Shown here in pieces: positions 21,982 to 24,293 of a DNA stretch of 24,293 nt. Position 1 is the first letter of the stretch; every line of letters starts with the position of its first letter. A program made the translations under genes and the position numbers. The DNA comes from AEGEAN-183 sp964614345 (GTDB taxonomy: Bacteria > Pseudomonadota > Gammaproteobacteria > Magnimaribacterales > Magnimaribacteraceae), in assembly GCA_964614345.1 (NCBI GenBank), contig CAZTLP010000018.1, forward strand, positions 1 through 24,293, in the 5' to 3' direction. The notes under the pieces were generated by a model, which saw only the letters and a program-made list of their open reading frames with translations, searched no databases and was not told the DNA's origin.

Positions 21982-23385
21982 ATGAATTTTAAGAGAACCA
22001 AAGTTATTTGCACTATTGGGCCTGCAACCCAAAGCTATTCCAGTCTAAAAAAACTAAAAGAAGCAGGTATGGATGTTATTAGAATAAACATGTCTCACTC
22101 TGATCATAAGTTTGCAAAAAAAGTTATAGAGAGAACTAAAAAGCTAAATGACACTCTTTCAAGTCCTGTTGGAATTCTTCTAGATACTCAAGGGCCTGAG
22201 ATTAGGACTGGAGAAACATCACAAATTATTGATCTTAAACCCGGAGAAAAAGTAGCTATTACTGTGAGAGATGAAACAGATGTAGAGTCTTCTTCTATTC
22301 ATGTAAATTATGAGGATCTAATTAGTAAGGTAAATGTTGGGGACCTTATATCTGTTGACAATGGCCTTATGAATTTTGAGGTTTTGCAAAAAGAGGAAGC
22401 TTTGTTGCATTGCAAAGTATTACACGGTGGTAGATTAGGAAGTAAAAGACATGTGAACATACCTGGGGTGAGGATAGATCTACCTTCCCTAACTAAGAAA
22501 GACAAAGAGGACATACTTTTTGGGATGAAACAAGATGTAGATTTTATTGCTTTGTCCTTTGTTAGAAGTGCCTCAGACGTTGAAGATCTAAAGGACTTTC
22601 TTAAATCAAGATTAAAAAAGGTAAAAATAATTTCTAAAATTGAAGACAAGGAAGGTCTGGCAAATTTAGATTTAATCACTAGAGTTTCTGATGGGGTAAT
22701 GGTTGCAAGAGGAGATTTAGGAATTGAAACAGATCTAGCTAACCTACCTAATATTCAAAGAAAAATAATGCATAGATGTGCGAAATGGGGTAGGAGATCT
22801 ATTGTTGCCACCCACTTACTGGAATCTATGATAGACAACCCTATTCCAACCAGAGCTGAGGTAACAGATGTAGCTAATGCTATTTATGAAGGAGCTGATG
22901 CAGTTATGCTTTCTGGAGAAACTTCTATTGGTAACTACCCTGTTGAATGTGTTGAGTTTATATCAAGAATTGCAAAACAAACTGAGAAATACAATACCCT
23001 TGGTTATGAAAAGGATCTTCATCTGGAGTCTGATTGGCACCATTTAGGTGTTGCAGCTAAGAATATAGCAGAACGCATAGATGCTGATGGAATCATAGCT
23101 ATAACTAGATCAGGCTTAACAGCCCAGATAGTATGTAATGCTAAACCTTCCTCAATGCCGGTATTTTCTTTTACAAACAATCGCAAGACCTTAAGACAAA
23201 TGTCATTAAGCGGGTCCTTAATTAACTACTATTCAGCTATCTCAACAGATCACGAAAAAACGGTTAAACGAGTTTTAAAAATATTAAAGAATAAGCTCAA
23301 ACCAGAAAAAGAAATGAAATTTGTTCTTATCTCAGGTGTAATGTCTGAAAATTCTGCTGATGCCATAGAGATAAGAAGTGTTTAA
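21982..23385 (+). CDS. pyk: Pyruvate kinase
   Basis: A 467-residue cytoplasmic enzyme that makes pyruvate and ATP from phosphoenolpyruvate and ADP. The N-terminal TKVICTIGPATQS, R34 in IRINMSHS, K219 and E221 in IISKIED, the metal-binding D245 in VARGDLGIE, T277, and the signature region ESMIDNPIPTRAEVTDVANAI and GADAVMLSGET are present. In the usual AT-Q-LESM stretch a His (H278) replaces Gln. The C-terminal regulatory domain (about 340-467) is present. There is only a weak AGGA 12 bases before the ATG, but the N terminus fits the family exactly. It has repeat copies on both sides. Confidence 0.96.
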   Translation: MNFKRTKVICTIGPATQSYSSLKKLKEAGMDVIRINMSHSDHKFAKKVIERTKKLNDTLSSPVGILLDTQGPEIRTGETSQIIDLKPGEKVAITVRDETDVESSSIHVNYEDLISKVNVGDLISVDNGLMNFEVLQKEEALLHCKVLHGGRLGSKRHVNIPGVRIDLPSLTKKDKEDILFGMKQDVDFIALSFVRSASDVEDLKDFLKSRLKKVKIISKIEDKEGLANLDLITRVSDGVMVARGDLGIETDLANLPNIQRKIMHRCAKWGRRSIVATHLLESMIDNPIPTRAEVTDVANAIYEGADAVMLSGETSIGNYPVECVEFISRIAKQTEKYNTLGYEKDLHLESDWHHLGVAAKNIAERIDADGIIAITRSGLTAQIVCNAKPSSMPVFSFTNNRKTLRQMSLSGSLINYYSAISTDHEKTVKRVLKILKNKLKPEKEMKFVLISGVMSENSADAIEIRSV

Positions 23386-23388
23386 AAG

Positions 23389-23554
23389 TCTTAAAATGGT
23401 GGTGGAGCTTCTGGTTAAGAATTGGAACCGCCTATTCCCTAAGTTTCTCTACCTTGTTAACTACTCTAATAATACCTTTTTGAGAGATAATTTTAAGTAT
23501 TACTAATAATTTTTTTAATAGCTGTAGTCATATTTTCCTATTACTATATGATGC
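23389..23554. repeat. Copy 2 of the ~165-bp intergenic repeat
   Basis: Homologous to 21784-21948 over the full length. It starts directly after the pyk stop codon with TCTTAAAATGGTGGTGGAGC and ends with the promoter-like TACTATATGATGC. GGTGG...CCGCC here corresponds to GGTGG...CCACC in copy 1, so pairing of these two parts is kept (one G-U pair). The first ~20 bases also match the 3' flank and acceptor end of the real tRNA-Ala after marC (24226 onward). Confidence 0.8.
23522..23550 (+). promoter_or_regulatory. Candidate promoter of the marC-family gene (inside repeat copy 2)
   Basis: CTGTAG (23522-23527), 17 bases, then TATATG (23545-23550), at the same place in the repeat as the pyk candidate. 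It would give a leader of about 43 bases. The -35 box is poor; support comes from conservation between the two copies. Confidence 0.4.
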
Positions 23555-23599
23555 TGCTTTTAATTTACCGCATACATCCAAAATTAGGAATTTTGATTA

Positions 23600-24226
23600 A
23601 TGTTAAACCTATTTTTAGAAAATTTTGTATTAATTTTTGTGGCCATTGACCCTATATCTTTGTTGCCCATTTTTGCTACTTTTACTCAAGGATTAAATCA
23701 AAAAGATCTTAGAACCCTTGGCATCCGCACCGGTGTAACGGCTTTCATAATATTGTCGGTCTTTTGGATGTTTGGAAGTCAAGTCCTTCAGCTAATGGGT
23801 ATAAGCATTAATTCTTTTCGGATTGTGGGTGGAATGTTTTTAATGATCATTGCATATCAAATGGTGTTTATGCAAAGACAACAAAGCAGAGAGAAAACGG
23901 CAGAAAAGGCAATGGATGATGAGGCATTATCATCTCTTGCAACCTTTCCTTTAGCTATTCCACTCGTAGCAGGACCAGGGGCTATTACTATTGTCATCCT
24001 CTTATCAGAAAAGTCTGGAGATTCTATAAATTCTCATTTAGTTGGTTTTAGTCCTATCTTTATTATTGTTCTTTTAACCATACTATCTCTGTGGATTTCC
24101 GGAAAGATTGCAGAAAAACTACCTGTATCTGTATTGGGTGTTCTCCAAAGAACTTTCGGTTTATTGCTTGGAGCTTTAGCAATAGAGTTTGTAATTCAGG
24201 GTATAAGACTCACATTTAGTATTTAA
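23600..24226 (+). CDS. MarC family (UPF0056) integral membrane protein
   Basis: A 208-residue inner-membrane protein with about six hydrophobic segments. The MarC hallmarks are FVLIFVAIDPISLLPIFATFTQG (about residues 9-31), INSFRIVGGMFLMIIAYQMV (about 70-89) and LATFPLAIPLVAGPGAITIVILL (about 112-134). MarC was once thought to belong to multiple antibiotic resistance, but that role was not supported. Its actual function is unclear, with amino acid export suggested for some relatives. AGGA lies 10 bases before the ATG. Repeat copy 2 provides its upstream region, and a minus-strand tRNA-Ala lies 13 bases after its stop. Confidence 0.92.
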   Translation: MLNLFLENFVLIFVAIDPISLLPIFATFTQGLNQKDLRTLGIRTGVTAFIILSVFWMFGSQVLQLMGISINSFRIVGGMFLMIIAYQMVFMQRQQSREKTAEKAMDDEALSSLATFPLAIPLVAGPGAITIVILLSEKSGDSINSHLVGFSPIFIIVLLTILSLWISGKIAEKLPVSVLGVLQRTFGLLLGALAIEFVIQGIRLTFSI

Positions 24227-24239
24227 AATCTTAAAATGG

Positions 24240-24293
24240 TGGTGGAGCTAGTCGGGATCGAACCGACGACCTCTTGCGTGCCACGCAAGTGCT
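24240..24293 (-). tRNA. tRNA-Ala(GGC), 5' part outside the window
   Basis: The last 54 bases of a tRNA are present. The anticodon stem CTTGC/GCAAG encloses the loop GTGGCAC with anticodon GGC at 24282-24280. The T arm is GTCGG-TTCGATC-CCGAC, followed by the acceptor strand TAGCTCC, discriminator A and an encoded CCA ending at 24240. It closely resembles E. coli tRNA-Ala(GGC). The D arm and 5' acceptor strand lie beyond the window edge. Confidence 0.95.

Noticed and set aside
1..24293. CRISPR arrays, insertion sequences, prophage or toxin-antitoxin genes
   Set aside because: No short regularly spaced repeats, transposase or integrase motifs, or phage structural proteins were seen anywhere in the window.

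Overview
The window is A/T-rich, densely packed bacterial DNA with short intergenic spaces. It probably comes from a free-living, low-GC marine gammaproteobacterium, and a SAR86-like streamlined genome is my best guess. That is an inference from the FNR-type regulator, a tRNA-Ala(GGC) with an encoded CCA end, the proBA, pyk and marC genes, the compact operons and the base composition; no phylogenetic marker was tested. A run of 100 Ns (9318-9417) shows that this is a scaffold. Both sides of the gap carry the same 55 bp, so the two contigs almost certainly overlap and no sequence is missing.

Layout, left to right. (1) 1-4204, minus strand: a four-gene operon read as amidohydrolase, PhyH-type dioxygenase, short-chain dehydrogenase, biotin-dependent carboxylase (cut by the window edge). 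It looks like a degradation pathway for an unknown substrate. A glutathione S-transferase gene is divergent from it at 4308. (2) 4928-9312, minus strand: a six-gene operon read as a second amidohydrolase, a CarF/PEDS1 (Kua/TMEM189) lipid desaturase, a sterol-desaturase-superfamily hydroxylase, an NnrU/Z-ISO homologue, a PepSY membrane protein and a 59-residue membrane protein. It looks like an aerobic membrane-lipid module, possibly for vinyl-ether (plasmalogen) lipids. (3) 9520-12944, minus strand: a DUF885 metallopeptidase-like protein, a small membrane-anchored split-barrel-like protein, an exported protein with an internal duplication, and a limonene-epoxide-hydrolase-like protein. (4) 12977-14586: an FNR-type oxygen sensor gene preceded by two tiny genes. 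These diverge from a two-gene unit on the plus strand, and a near-consensus FNR box lies between them, which suggests autoregulation. (5) 14623-19150: an MFS transporter divergent from an agmatinase-family ureohydrolase plus an M28 multi-pass peptidase, with a strong 20-bp palindrome in the shared promoter region. (6) 19158-21743, minus strand: proB, proA and a shikimate-kinase-like gene. (7) 21784-24293: pyruvate kinase and a MarC-family protein, each preceded by a copy of a ~165-bp intergenic repeat with a tRNA-3'-end-like start and a promoter-like end, followed by a real tRNA-Ala on the minus strand.

The most interesting points are the CarF/PEDS1-hydroxylase-NnrU operon, the FNR box that appears to control the FNR gene and unknown small proteins, and the duplicated tRNA-like/promoter repeat. 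No CRISPR array, transposase, phage gene or rRNA was seen.
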